From contig CAMJWL010000012.1 in assembly GCA_946409405.1 (NCBI GenBank), positions 1 through 37,243 of the forward strand: a DNA stretch of 37,243 bases. The letters run 5' to 3'. A program made the translations under genes and the position numbers. The notes beneath the pieces are model-generated. The model made no database searches, had not been told where the DNA came from, and saw only the letters and a program-made list of their open reading frames with translations. Positions 8,972 to 16,894 of the stretch are shown here, piece by piece (the first letter of the stretch is position 1; every line of letters starts with the position of its first letter). This stretch comes from an uncultured Bacteroidales bacterium (GTDB lineage: Bacteria; Bacteroidota; Bacteroidia; Bacteroidales; UBA3824).

Positions 8972-9361
8972 TTAACTTTCAAACTCAAGTTTGCACTTTG
9001 CGCAGGCATATTCGATGGATACGCCGAGATTCTGACGGTAAATGGGCTTGGTGATAAAACCATACACATTGTGCATAGCCGCCGACTGCACCACCTCCGG
9101 CGCAGTAGTACCCGACACAAAAATCACCGGAGTCTTGCGAGTTTGTCCGATGATGCGCGCCGTGGAAATGCCATCGAGGTTGCCGTCGAGCTGTATGTCC
9201 ATCAAGATGCAATCTACATCGCGACTATCGCGGAGATGCTGTATGGCATCCTCGCCGGTACGTGCCACACCCGAAATCTCATAGCCGAGTTCCTGGATGA
9301 ACATTTGGAATATAGTGCAAAGCATCTTGTCGTCTTCTACGATAAGTATTTTTTTTGCCAT
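8972..9361 (-). CDS. Stand-alone CheY-like response-regulator receiver
   Basis: A 129-residue single-domain receiver. It has the acidic pair Asp10-Asp11 (ILIVEDDKML), the phosphoacceptor Asp55 (LMDIQLDGNLDG), the switch Ser83 (FVSG) and Lys105 (ITKP), so all catalytic residues are intact. There is no output domain, so it must act through protein contacts or phosphotransfer. The frame stays open to 9427, but the promoter TTTG-N19-TAAATTTG lies inside that stretch, so the ATG at 9361 (MAKKILIVED) is the start. It converges on the SpoIIE-type phosphatase gene with no base between the two stop codons. The cognate kinase is not in the window. Confidence 0.95.
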   Translation of the reverse strand: MAKKILIVEDDKMLCTIFQMFIQELGYEISGVARTGEDAIQHLRDSRDVDCILMDIQLDGNLDGISTARIIGQTRKTPVIFVSGTTAPEVVQSAAMHNVYGFITKPIYRQNLGVSIEYACAKCKLEFES

Positions 9362-9393
9362 ACTGATATTGTTTGGTTGTTGCAATCTTGCCG

Positions 9394-9424
9394 CAAATTT
9401 AGTAACTTGCAGCCGAAAAACAAA
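9394..9424 (-). promoter_or_regulatory. Promoter of the receiver gene (TTTG-N19-TAAATTTG)
   Basis: On the minus strand TTTG (9424-9421) and TAAATTTG (9401-9394) are 19 bases apart, matching both consensus boxes. The receiver ATG is 33 bases further on. The promoter lies directly next to coaX (start 9445 on the other strand), so the two genes share an 83-base divergent control region. Confidence 0.8.
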
Positions 9425-9444
9425 CACCTTTTCAATAATTTATT

Positions 9445-10188
9445 ATGAATTTAATAATAGACATCGGCAACACCACCGCCAAACTCGCCATATATGAAGG
9501 CAACAATCTGACACACAGCCACATCACCAACTCCAACCCCGACGCTGTGGCAGAAGCGATAACGCAGATTTGCAACAGTTACAGCGTACAAAACTGCATC
9601 GTTTCGTCGGTTTCGCTGCAATACAGCGACATTTTGGGCGCGTTAGACGGCATCGGCGGCGCGGTGCTGACGCTCGACGCAAGCACCAAGATACCCATCC
9701 GCAACAGTTACTCCACGCCCAAGACCCTCGGCAACGACCGGCTCGCGGCGGCAGTGGGCGCGGCTACGATGTTTCCGGGCTGCAACTGCCTGATAATCGA
9801 CGCCGGCACCGCAATCACATACGACTACCTGCGCGACGGCAGCGAATACCTCGGCGGCAACATCTCGCCAGGCATCGACATCAGATTCAAAGCATTGCAC
9901 CATTACACCTCGCGGCTGCCCCTAATCACCGACCCGCAGCCCACCGACACCTTCGGACTCTCCACCACGGAGGCCATCACAAACGGTGTCGTCAACGGCG
10001 TAATACACGAAATAGAAGGCTATATAAGCGACTTTGAGAAAAAAAATGTTAATTCCAAGATAATTTTAACAGGCGGAGGCAGTATTTATTTGTCTAAGAA
10101 ATTAAAAATCACGATATTTGCAGAGCCAAATTTAGTGATGTTTGGCTTAAATAGAATTTTAAATTACAATGTACTTAAAGACAATTAA
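9445..10188 (+). CDS. coaX: Type III pantothenate kinase
   Basis: A 247-residue acetate and sugar kinase/Hsc70/actin-fold enzyme that phosphorylates pantothenate, the first step of coenzyme A synthesis. The N-terminal phosphate loop IDIGNTTAKLA (about 5-15), the GNDRLAAAVGA segment (about 95-105), IIDAGTAITYD (about 116-126) and GGNISPGIDIRFKALH (about 136-151) are all typical of CoaX. The C-terminal adenosine-site ILTGGG is near 211. Length is normal. The next gene's ATG (10169) overlaps its last 20 bases, which points to one transcript with the outer-membrane, TPR and lptC genes. Codon choice shifts to a more AT-rich pattern in the last 50 codons, without any change of reading frame. Confidence 0.95.
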   Translation: MNLIIDIGNTTAKLAIYEGNNLTHSHITNSNPDAVAEAITQICNSYSVQNCIVSSVSLQYSDILGALDGIGGAVLTLDASTKIPIRNSYSTPKTLGNDRLAAAVGAATMFPGCNCLIIDAGTAITYDYLRDGSEYLGGNISPGIDIRFKALHHYTSRLPLITDPQPTDTFGLSTTEAITNGVVNGVIHEIEGYISDFEKKNVNSKIILTGGGSIYLSKKLKITIFAEPNLVMFGLNRILNYNVLKDN

Positions 10189-11527
10189 ACTTATCGCCCT
10201 GATAATTATACTTTCAGTGGCAGAGGCAAATGCGCAGAGCGTTACGAGTTCGCCATATTCGCGCTACGGCCTCGGCGACATCTACAATTCGGGCACGGGA
10301 CACGAAATAGCGATGGGTGGCACCACGGCGGCAGAGAGCAAGCCGGTGTGCATCAACACCACAAACCCCGCCTGCAACACCAACTTGCTCAGCCAATGTT
10401 TCCTGTTTGACGTTGGCGGGGACGTGAAATATACCGACATCTCGTCGGCATCAAAATCCGAAAAAACCTGCAAAGCCACATTCAAATACCTTGCGGGCGG
10501 TTTTGCTGCGAAACCGTGGTGGTACTTCGCCTTCTTTATGAAGCCATACAGTTCGATGGGCTACAGGTCGTACAGCGAAGAATCCACCGATTTCGACGGA
10601 CAGTCGTACATCTACAACAACACCTACAAAGGCAGTGGCGGTCTCAACAAAGTGGCGATAAGCACGGCATTCAAGTTCATGAAAATGTTTTCGGTAGGCT
10701 TCTCAGGCAACGTGCTGTTTGGCAGCATAGAGCGCACCCAAAACTCCGTCATGACGCGCTACGGCTACACAATCAACGAAAAGACATACCCCTACTCGTC
10801 GCAACTGTACATCAACGACAAGCGCGTAATGCACGGCGTGCAGGGCGACCTCGGATTCAGATTCGAGAAAAGCTGGCGGTCGTCCAAAGACAGCCTCCGC
10901 GACGCGCTGAGGATTTCGCTCGGCGCATTCGTCAACGGCAAGACAAAACTCAACGCCCGCAACGAAATCTTCATGGACGACTACCACCAATACTATGCGT
11001 ACCGCTACAGCAGCGTTACCTACTACACCGCCAAGTCGGACACTATAAGCAACGACACGGTATCCACCGCCAAAGTGTCGCTGCCCAAAGGATTCGGCAT
11101 AGGCGCATCGGTAGAGATAGCCGAGCAACTCACCATCAACGCCGACTACCGCACCCAGCAATGGAGCGACTTCGCGCTGCCAGACGACGCTTCCAACACC
11201 AAACTGCGCAACAGCCAGTACTATGGCTTTGGAATGCAGTATGTGAGGGAAAAATATTTTACTTCAAAATACTACCGCCAAATCATCTATAGAATTGGAG
11301 CGTACAAGGAGAAAACATACCTCGAAATCAACGGACAAGGCATCGACAACAAAGGAATCACCTTCGGACTCGGATTCCCCATCGGCTGGCGACTACTGCT
11401 CAACGCCAACGTCCAAATCGGCAAACGCGGCACAACGGAACACAATTTGTACGAAGAAAAATACTTCATGTTGCATCTTAACGCCATTGTGCGCGACACA
11501 TGGTTTGTAAAACGCAAGTTCCAGTAG
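10169..11527 (+). CDS. Outer-membrane beta-barrel protein (SPYSRYGLGD type)
   Basis: A 452-residue secreted protein with signal peptide MYLKTIKLIALIIILSVAEA and cleavage likely after ANA. The mature N-terminus SVTSSPYSRYGLGDIYNSGTG is a pattern I associate with Bacteroidota outer-membrane proteins related to the FadL/OmpP1 group. The rest alternates aromatic and polar residues as in transmembrane beta-strands (for example YYGFGMQYVREKYF, RLLLNANVQIGKRG) and ends with a strand-like LHLNAIVRDTWFVKRKFQ. Its ATG lies within the end of coaX. I recall the order coaX, this barrel protein, TPR protein, lptC from Bacteroides, which suggests an envelope role, but its cargo is unknown. Function beyond outer-membrane protein is not supported. 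Confidence 0.8.
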   Translation: MYLKTIKLIALIIILSVAEANAQSVTSSPYSRYGLGDIYNSGTGHEIAMGGTTAAESKPVCINTTNPACNTNLLSQCFLFDVGGDVKYTDISSASKSEKTCKATFKYLAGGFAAKPWWYFAFFMKPYSSMGYRSYSEESTDFDGQSYIYNNTYKGSGGLNKVAISTAFKFMKMFSVGFSGNVLFGSIERTQNSVMTRYGYTINEKTYPYSSQLYINDKRVMHGVQGDLGFRFEKSWRSSKDSLRDALRISLGAFVNGKTKLNARNEIFMDDYHQYYAYRYSSVTYYTAKSDTISNDTVSTAKVSLPKGFGIGASVEIAEQLTINADYRTQQWSDFALPDDASNTKLRNSQYYGFGMQYVREKYFTSKYYRQIIYRIGAYKEKTYLEINGQGIDNKGITFGLGFPIGWRLLLNANVQIGKRGTTEHNLYEEKYFMLHLNAIVRDTWFVKRKFQ

Positions 11528-11598
11528 TACAAAAAACTAAAAACGAAATAAAGAGAAATCACAGGTAAACTATTTTTAACACAAAAAAACATAATACT

Positions 11599-13260
11599 AT
11601 GAATAAGTTACAGATAACAAAAGTAGCCTTTGGACTTTCCGCGTTGCTGATAGCGGGCAACGTATCGGCACAATCGGCGGAAGACGTTGTAAAGGCCAAA
11701 TTCCCAGAGACGGCGGGCGACCTCGCCATCACAGAATCCACCAAGTACAATCCCGCCCTCAAAGTGAAGTACCGCGAACTCTTCACAAAGATGAACAAGG
11801 GCATCGAGGAAATCACCACAGTGGAACATATCGGCGTCAACGAAATGCCTGAACTCCAATTCTTTGACGCTAAGACGCTCAAAGACATGCAGAAAGCCGG
11901 CACCCTGCCCGACCTCAAAAACGCCATCCGCGCCGAACAGCAAAAAATCGCAAACCTCATGCGCGATGAGCAGTACGGAGCCGACTCCGCAAACTGCATC
12001 AGGCTCATGTCAACATTCCAAGAGTTTTGCAAGCAGAACGCATGGGAGGAAGCATATCCTTCTTGGTCTATCCTCTTCAAGGACTACCCCAAATGTTCGC
12101 AGACCGTGTATTCCAACGGCGTAAACATCGTAAAGAAAAAAATGCAGGTGGCAAAAACTGGCAAGGAGCAGCAGGTTTGGGTGGACACACTGATGATGGT
12201 CTATGACCAGCGCATCAAGTATTTTGCCGCAACGAGCAAACTCTACAACGAGGCATACTTGCTTGGACGCAAAGGCGTTGACCTCCAGAAATTCCGCAAA
12301 GACCCGGAAATTCCCTACCAGATTCTCATGAAATCCATCGACCTCGGTGGCAAAAACAGCGAATACGCCGTCATCCAGACCGCCATGCAGACCGTAATCG
12401 CAATGTACAACCTCGAGAAAATCGACGCTGCCACAGTGGTTGACAAATACCTCCTCTTCTCCGACCTCTTGGCACAGAAGAAGACAGACGACAAGGCAAA
12501 ACTCGCCGCCGCCACAGACGACAAGGCCAAGAAAAAAGCCGAATCTGACCTCGCTACCTGCGCACAGGTGGAAGGTGGCGTACTCGGTCTCTTCTCCAAC
12601 AGCACCGCAGCACAATGCGACGTACTCGTAAAGGCATTCTCCGGCAAATTCAAAGAGAACCCCAACGACCTCGAACTCTGCGACAAAATCGTCAAAGTAC
12701 TCGGTCAGAAGGGCTGCACCGACGCACAACTCTACGAAGACGCCGTATCCAAGGTTATCGCAAGCAACCCCACAGAATCGGCATGCTTCGGCTTTGCAAG
12801 GATGCTCGAAAAGAGGGGCAAGGAAGACGACGCCATCGAAAACTACAAGAAGGCAATCTCCCTCGCACAAGAAGACACGATGAAGGCAATCTACAATTGC
12901 TCCATCGCAAAACTCCTCCAGAAGAAAAACCAATATGCCAACGCCCGCACACACGCCCGCGAGGCCATCAACCTCAACCCCAACTACGGTCTCCCCTACA
13001 TCATCATCGCCACGATGTACGGCTCCAACCCCGTTGGCGAAGACAATTTTGAGAAGTCGATGACCTATTGGCTCGTTATCGACAAACTCCAGAAGGCAAA
13101 ATCCGTTGACCCCTCGGTAGCATCGGAAGCCCAGCAACTCATCAACCGCTACATCGGCTCCTGCCCCAAGAAGGAAGAAGCATTCATGCACAGCATCACG
13201 GCTGGCAAGACAGTTACCATAGGCGGCTGGATTGGCGAAACTACCACCGCAAGATTCTAA
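11599..13260 (+). CDS. Secreted TPR-repeat protein
   Basis: A 553-residue protein with signal peptide MNKLQITKVAFGLSALLIAG and a likely cut after VSA. The mature protein is almost entirely helical. A C-terminal TPR unit is visible at about residues 395-470 (ACFGFARMLEKRGKEDDAIENYKKAI, then ARTHAREAINLNPNYGLPYI). A charged Lys/Ala/Asp segment (about 297-316, KKTDDKAKLAAATDDKAKKK) interrupts the repeats. The protein probably works in the periplasm as a scaffold. It is the third gene of the coaX group, 71 bases after the barrel protein and 114 bases before lptC, and the gap after it holds a palindromic AT-rich repeat. No enzymatic motif is seen. Assignment to TPR is by pattern; the substrate or partner is unknown. 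Confidence 0.85.
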   Translation: MNKLQITKVAFGLSALLIAGNVSAQSAEDVVKAKFPETAGDLAITESTKYNPALKVKYRELFTKMNKGIEEITTVEHIGVNEMPELQFFDAKTLKDMQKAGTLPDLKNAIRAEQQKIANLMRDEQYGADSANCIRLMSTFQEFCKQNAWEEAYPSWSILFKDYPKCSQTVYSNGVNIVKKKMQVAKTGKEQQVWVDTLMMVYDQRIKYFAATSKLYNEAYLLGRKGVDLQKFRKDPEIPYQILMKSIDLGGKNSEYAVIQTAMQTVIAMYNLEKIDAATVVDKYLLFSDLLAQKKTDDKAKLAAATDDKAKKKAESDLATCAQVEGGVLGLFSNSTAAQCDVLVKAFSGKFKENPNDLELCDKIVKVLGQKGCTDAQLYEDAVSKVIASNPTESACFGFARMLEKRGKEDDAIENYKKAISLAQEDTMKAIYNCSIAKLLQKKNQYANARTHAREAINLNPNYGLPYIIIATMYGSNPVGEDNFEKSMTYWLVIDKLQKAKSVDPSVASEAQQLINRYIGSCPKKEEAFMHSITAGKTVTIGGWIGETTTARF

Positions 13261-13274
13261 CCAATGCATAATTT

Positions 13275-13335
13275 CATAATGCATAATGCATAATTAGGCG
13301 TCTGCAAGACACCCAATTATGTATTATGCATTATG
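13275..13335. repeat. 61-bp AT-rich palindromic repeat between the TPR gene and lptC
   Basis: Left arm 13275-13295 (three CATAATG-type units) pairs with right arm 13315-13335 along 21 bases with one G-T wobble. The inner part GGCGTCT / AGACACC adds seven more pairs with one mismatch around a GCA loop. The unit CATAATGCATAAT and its complement are built from a 7-base periodic ATGCATT pattern. Transcribed, it would fold as a long hairpin and could attenuate or process the operon RNA between its third and fourth genes. Confidence 0.85.
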
Positions 13336-13374
13336 TTTTTTTACAAGTACCTCAATCACTTCAATCACTTGATT

Positions 13375-13977
13375 ATGCGCACCACGAAAGGCAATTATGC
13401 ATTATATATTATGCATTATGCATTGATAGTGGCTATCGCCGCTATCACATCATGCTCCACCAAGATGCAGTCGCCCGACAATTACAACATAGACGAGACC
13501 TTCGCCGACATGTCAACCAAAGACCTGCACACCAAATATTATTCGCAGCACCGCTTGCAGACCACGATAGACGCGCCGATACTGGATCAGTTTTCGAGCG
13601 TCAAACAGCCATATTGGGAGTTTCCCAAAGGTGTCAAGGTTGTATTTTACGACGAACAATTGAGGGCGCAGAGTTCGCTCACGGCGGGATACGCGGTATA
13701 TTACACCAAGAAAAAACTATGGGAGGCGCGCACCAACGTAGAAATCATCAACGACGACGGCACAAAACTCAATTCCGAACAGATTTTTTGCGACGAAAAC
13801 GGCAAAAAAGTGTTTTCCGTCAAGAAAGTAACAGTTACCGACCCCGACGGCACGGTAATAGTAGGCAAACGCGGCTTTGAATCCGACATGGCTTTCAAAA
13901 ACTACAAGTTTCTCGACGTAAACGGTGTCGTTAACCTCAAAGAACAATACGAAGAGGCAAACAAAGAAGAAAAATAA
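13375..13977 (+). CDS. lptC: LptC-like lipoprotein, lipopolysaccharide export
   Basis: About 200 residues from the ATG at 13375 (MRTTKGNYALYIMHYALIVA). A lipobox ITSC is followed by STKMQSPDNY, so the protein is probably a lipoprotein. The body shows the beta-jellyroll pattern of LptC: TKYYSQHRLQTTIDAPIL, QPYWEFPKGVKVVFYDE, QSSLTAGYAVYYTKKKLWEA, VEIINDDGTKLNSEQIFCDE, then GFESDMAFKNYKFLDVNGVV. LptC passes LPS from the LptBFG transporter to LptA. Starts at 13333 and 13411 are also possible; 13375 gives a charged N-terminus and a complete signal. Most of the signal peptide (NYALYIMHYAL) is encoded by an ATGCATT-type repeat, so its sequence is of recent repeat origin. Fourth gene of the coaX group. 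Confidence 0.85.
   Translation: MRTTKGNYALYIMHYALIVAIAAITSCSTKMQSPDNYNIDETFADMSTKDLHTKYYSQHRLQTTIDAPILDQFSSVKQPYWEFPKGVKVVFYDEQLRAQSSLTAGYAVYYTKKKLWEARTNVEIINDDGTKLNSEQIFCDENGKKVFSVKKVTVTDPDGTVIVGKRGFESDMAFKNYKFLDVNGVVNLKEQYEEANKEEK
13393..13424. repeat. ATGCATT-type repeat inside the lptC signal-peptide coding region
   Basis: Positions 13393-13424 are a run of ATTATGCATT units closely matching the right arm of the palindrome 60-80 bases upstream. It is read in frame by lptC. Confidence 0.75.
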
Positions 13978-14014
13978 AAGAAAATCAAAAATCACAAAAT
14001 CATCAAATCAACAA

Positions 14015-14212
14015 ATGAAAAAGCATCCAATGGAAATCCTATGGATATGCATGGCGGCTATGTGCCTGATAATAGCCATCATACGCAACGTCAAATATGG
14101 ATTTGACGAAGCAACTGCCATGTATGTATTTTCTGTGATAGCGGCGCTGATGTTCCTATGGCGGCGACACCTAAGACAGCAAGAGGAGAAAAAAGACAAG
14201 GAGGAAAAATAA
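14015..14212 (+). CDS. Small two-helix membrane protein downstream of lptC
   Basis: A 65-residue protein starting MKKHPMEILWICMAAMCLII. Two hydrophobic segments (about 8-23 and 34-50) flank a short loop RNVKYGFDEATAMY, and the tail RRHLRQQEEKKDKEEK is strongly charged, so both ends probably face the cytoplasm. The frame is open upstream to 13925, but that part overlaps lptC and is a poor protein; the ATG at 14015 follows lptC by 37 bases. I recall a short membrane protein at this position after lptC in other Bacteroidales. No function is known to me; a link with the LPS export apparatus is suggested only by position. Confidence 0.75.
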   Translation: MKKHPMEILWICMAAMCLIIAIIRNVKYGFDEATAMYVFSVIAALMFLWRRHLRQQEEKKDKEEK

Positions 14213-14276
14213 CAACGACGGCACGGTGGAAAATCAAAAAAAATAGATTATATTTCCATATCCCAATTTTTTTTTG

Positions 14277-14284
14277 CATATTTG
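14277..14284 (+). promoter_or_regulatory. Possible -7 element CATATTTG before the VOC-domain gene
   Basis: CATATTTG matches TAnnTTTG at seven of eight positions, with TTTC about 20 bases upstream as a weak -33. It lies 31 bases before the ATG at 14315, after a run of nine T. Confidence 0.4.
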
Positions 14285-14314
14285 CGCAAAATAATCAAAA
14301 ACCACAAACATAAA

Positions 14315-15502
14315 ATGGCATTTCAGATAAGCGGAATACAACAAATCGGCGTAGGCGTGGAAGACGTTTACGCGGCTTGGGATTGGTACAGGCAGCATTT
14401 TGGGCAGGACGTATTGCTGAGCGACGCGCCGGGCGAGGCGTCGATGATGCAGCCCTACACGGCACACCGCCCTCAGACCCGCCACACAATACTCGCATAC
14501 AACATGCAAGGCGGCGGCGGCCTCGAAATTTGGCAATACACCTCGCGCAAACCCACCAAGGCTGGTTTTGAGATTGCGCTCGGCGACCTCGGCACCACCA
14601 TCGGCAAACTCAAATCAAAAAATCCGGCGGCGGCATACCTCTACTTCAAAACTAAGTCGCCCGACCTCTTGCTCTCGGGCTTTGGTCAAAACATGGCGGG
14701 ACGCGACCATTTCTTCATGCGCGACCCTTACGGCAACATGTTTGAAGTAGTGCAGAGCGACATTACCTTCCGCGAAACCGATTCAAAAATCGGCGGTGTA
14801 TATGGCGCGATAGTCGGCGTGAGCGACATGGACAAGTCCATCGACTTCTACAAGGACATACTCGGCTACGACACCGTGATATACGACAAGACCGACACCT
14901 TCGAGGATTTTGCGCGCATACCCGGCGGCGGCGACAAATACCGCCGCGTATTGCTCGGACATTCGCTCAAACGCAAAGGCCCGTTCAGCAACTTCCTCAA
15001 CGAGAGCCAGATAGAACTCATCCAACTCATCAACACCACCAAGCGTCAGCCAAGGAAGATATACGACTTTGAGACGCACCTGTGGGGCGATCCGGGTTTT
15101 ATCCAGATTTGCTACGACATCCGCAACATGAAAGACCTCAAAGAATACTGCGAGGGCAAGGGCTACCCATTCAAATGCGACTCCAACCCCGAAGCATACG
15201 AATCGGAGGCTAAGATATTCGACATGGGCGGAGCATCGGGACACTTCACCTACGTAGAAGACCCAGACGGCAACCTCATCGAATTTGTGGAAACCTACTA
15301 CGTGCCAATAGTAGCCAAACTCGGTCTCGGCATCAACCTCCAAAAACGCGACCCGGAGCGTCCCCTCCCCGACTTCATAATGGCGGGATTAAAATTCCTG
15401 CGCAAAGGCGAGGGCTACCCCGAATCGTCCACCGCCAAGGAAAAGACCCGCATCTCCGACGAGTGCGCCGCCGCCATGCGCAAAAAATACGGCGAAAACT
15501 AA
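14315..15502 (+). CDS. Protein with two VOC (glyoxalase-fold) domains
   Basis: A 395-residue soluble protein. Two VOC modules are visible. The first spans about 6-150 (QQIGVGVEDVYAAWDWYRQHFG at the start, FFMRDPYGNMFEVVQ at the end). The second spans about 160-330 (GAIVGVSDMDKSIDFYKDILGY at the start, FTYVEDPDGNLIEFVETY at the end). In many VOC enzymes the final Glu of these motifs and an early His bind a metal; here Glu144 and Glu323 are present, while the early positions are Gly or Val, so metal binding is uncertain. The start MAFQISGIQQ at 14315 follows a weak promoter; the upstream in-frame ATG at 14282 is less likely. It is 21 bases ahead of the PLP enzyme gene and is probably co-transcribed with it. 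The reaction is not identifiable. Confidence 0.85.
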   Translation: MAFQISGIQQIGVGVEDVYAAWDWYRQHFGQDVLLSDAPGEASMMQPYTAHRPQTRHTILAYNMQGGGGLEIWQYTSRKPTKAGFEIALGDLGTTIGKLKSKNPAAAYLYFKTKSPDLLLSGFGQNMAGRDHFFMRDPYGNMFEVVQSDITFRETDSKIGGVYGAIVGVSDMDKSIDFYKDILGYDTVIYDKTDTFEDFARIPGGGDKYRRVLLGHSLKRKGPFSNFLNESQIELIQLINTTKRQPRKIYDFETHLWGDPGFIQICYDIRNMKDLKEYCEGKGYPFKCDSNPEAYESEAKIFDMGGASGHFTYVEDPDGNLIEFVETYYVPIVAKLGLGINLQKRDPERPLPDFIMAGLKFLRKGEGYPESSTAKEKTRISDECAAAMRKKYGEN

Positions 15503-15523
15503 ACGATAATTATTGTATATACA

Positions 15524-16834
15524 ATGAGCAACAAATACCATTTTGTCTGCAAAAGTTGCGGACACAATATAGGCGACTTCAAGGCGTGGTTTGAAGCCGG
15601 ACAAAAATGCCCCAAGTGCGGCAAAAACTTCGTGGACGCCAAGTACGACACCGACCCACAAAAACTCCACGACCTCATCTACACCAAGGAAGACGTAGAA
15701 AGCCTTTGGCATTACTTCGACTTCCTGCCATTGGACCACAAGGAAAACATCATCTCGGCGGGCGAGGGCATTTCGCCTGTTGACCGTTGGGCGTTCCTCG
15801 AAGACTTTGCCAAAAAACAATACGGCATCAACCTCGAAGTCTATGTAATGCGCCACAATTTTAGCAATGCAACGCGCACCTTCAAGGACATCGCCGGCAC
15901 ACTCGGCGCATCGGTTTTGAAGGAATGTGGCATCAAGGAATACGCCGTGGCAAGCACCGGCAACACTGCCAACGCTTTCTCCCACTACCTCGCCAAAGCG
16001 GGTATCAATCTCTACGTATTCATGCCCGAAGACGCTGTAAAAGAGAATATTGCATCCGTAAGCGCATACGGCGAAAAAGCAGTGGTCTGCAAGGGCGACT
16101 ACGCCTTCGCCAAGAAAATTGCGGGCGAGTTCACCGCCAAAAACAACATCCTGATGACCATCGGCAACACCGACCCCATCCGCGTGGAAGCCAAAAAGAC
16201 TTGGGTATATGAATGGCTGCGCCTCACCGGCAAAATTCCCACAGCATACATCCAAGCGTTGAGCGGCGGCACGGGTCCCATCGCCGTAGAGAAAGGTCTC
16301 GACGAAGTGGAAGCCATCGGCATCCACACACGTCCGCGCTACATATCGGTACAGCCGAGCCTTTGCGAGCCGATGACTCAGGCATGGGAAAAAGCCAAAG
16401 CCAACAACTTCCCCGAAGGCTGGCAGCACGACTTCCCAAAACTCCAAAATCCGCCCACCAAGGTTCAGACCCTTGCAACCGGTGTACCCGGCACATATCC
16501 CGTCATTGCCGACATCACCAAAAAATCGGGCGGCGAGATTATCAGTTTCGACGAGAGCAAGGCCGCCGCAGTAGCCCGCCTCATCGCCTACAAGACTCAG
16601 GAACGCATCGGCCCCGCCTCGGCAATCTGCATGGGCGGCTACTTTGAGTCGCTTCGCAAAGGCCTCTTGAAAGATGGCGACGTAGTGATGATAAACATGG
16701 GCGAAGGCATCGAACGCGCTCCCGAATTTCTCGCGGAGTTGGTCTATAACGAAGACCGCGTATCCTCCGCCGACGAAATCCACCGCTTCGACCGCGCCGC
16801 CCTGGAACAAGAACTCTGGGACGCAGTAAAGTAG
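15524..16834 (+). CDS. Threonine-synthase-family PLP enzyme (threonine or cysteate synthase)
   Basis: A 436-residue fold-type II PLP enzyme. The N-terminus has a zinc-ribbon pattern, Cys9-x2-Cys12 and Cys29-x2-Cys32 (FVCKSCG, KCPKCG), as seen in some threonine synthases. The Schiff-base lysine is probably Lys121 in NATRTFKDIAG, where classical threonine synthase has GSFKDR. The substrate-binding STGNTA loop is at 144-149 and the PLP-phosphate SGGTGPIAV segment near 244. The enzyme therefore likely performs beta- or gamma-replacement or elimination on a phosphorylated hydroxy-amino acid. The family also contains cysteate synthase (O-phosphoserine plus sulfite), known from methanogens; many Bacteroidota make sulfonolipids from cysteate, so that is a real alternative. 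It lies 21 bases after the VOC gene and is ended by a strong hairpin. Confidence 0.85.
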   Translation: MSNKYHFVCKSCGHNIGDFKAWFEAGQKCPKCGKNFVDAKYDTDPQKLHDLIYTKEDVESLWHYFDFLPLDHKENIISAGEGISPVDRWAFLEDFAKKQYGINLEVYVMRHNFSNATRTFKDIAGTLGASVLKECGIKEYAVASTGNTANAFSHYLAKAGINLYVFMPEDAVKENIASVSAYGEKAVVCKGDYAFAKKIAGEFTAKNNILMTIGNTDPIRVEAKKTWVYEWLRLTGKIPTAYIQALSGGTGPIAVEKGLDEVEAIGIHTRPRYISVQPSLCEPMTQAWEKAKANNFPEGWQHDFPKLQNPPTKVQTLATGVPGTYPVIADITKKSGGEIISFDESKAAAVARLIAYKTQERIGPASAICMGGYFESLRKGLLKDGDVVMINMGEGIERAPEFLAELVYNEDRVSSADEIHRFDRAALEQELWDAVK

Positions 16835-16860
16835 TTGGTATGGAGTGCAGCGTTTCCCTC

Positions 16861-16894
16861 ACCAAAAATTAAAAGAATTACCAAAAATTAAAAG
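16861..16894. repeat. Direct repeat forming part of the terminator
   Basis: ACCAAAAATTAAAAG occurs at 16861-16875 (less its first base shared context) and again at 16880-16894, with AATT between, and a third inverted copy forms the right arm of the following hairpin. Confidence 0.8.

Noticed and set aside
12010-13284. A 424-codon minus-strand frame opposite the TPR gene
   Set aside because: Cys/Val/Gly-rich, with no domain pattern; the plus-strand TPR protein has a signal peptide and repeats.
15389-16810. A 473-codon minus-strand frame opposite the PLP-enzyme gene
   Set aside because: No motifs, odd composition, and it overlaps a clearly recognised enzyme. Similar long shadow frames lie opposite ftsK, uvrB, the TPR gene and the long flotillin gene.
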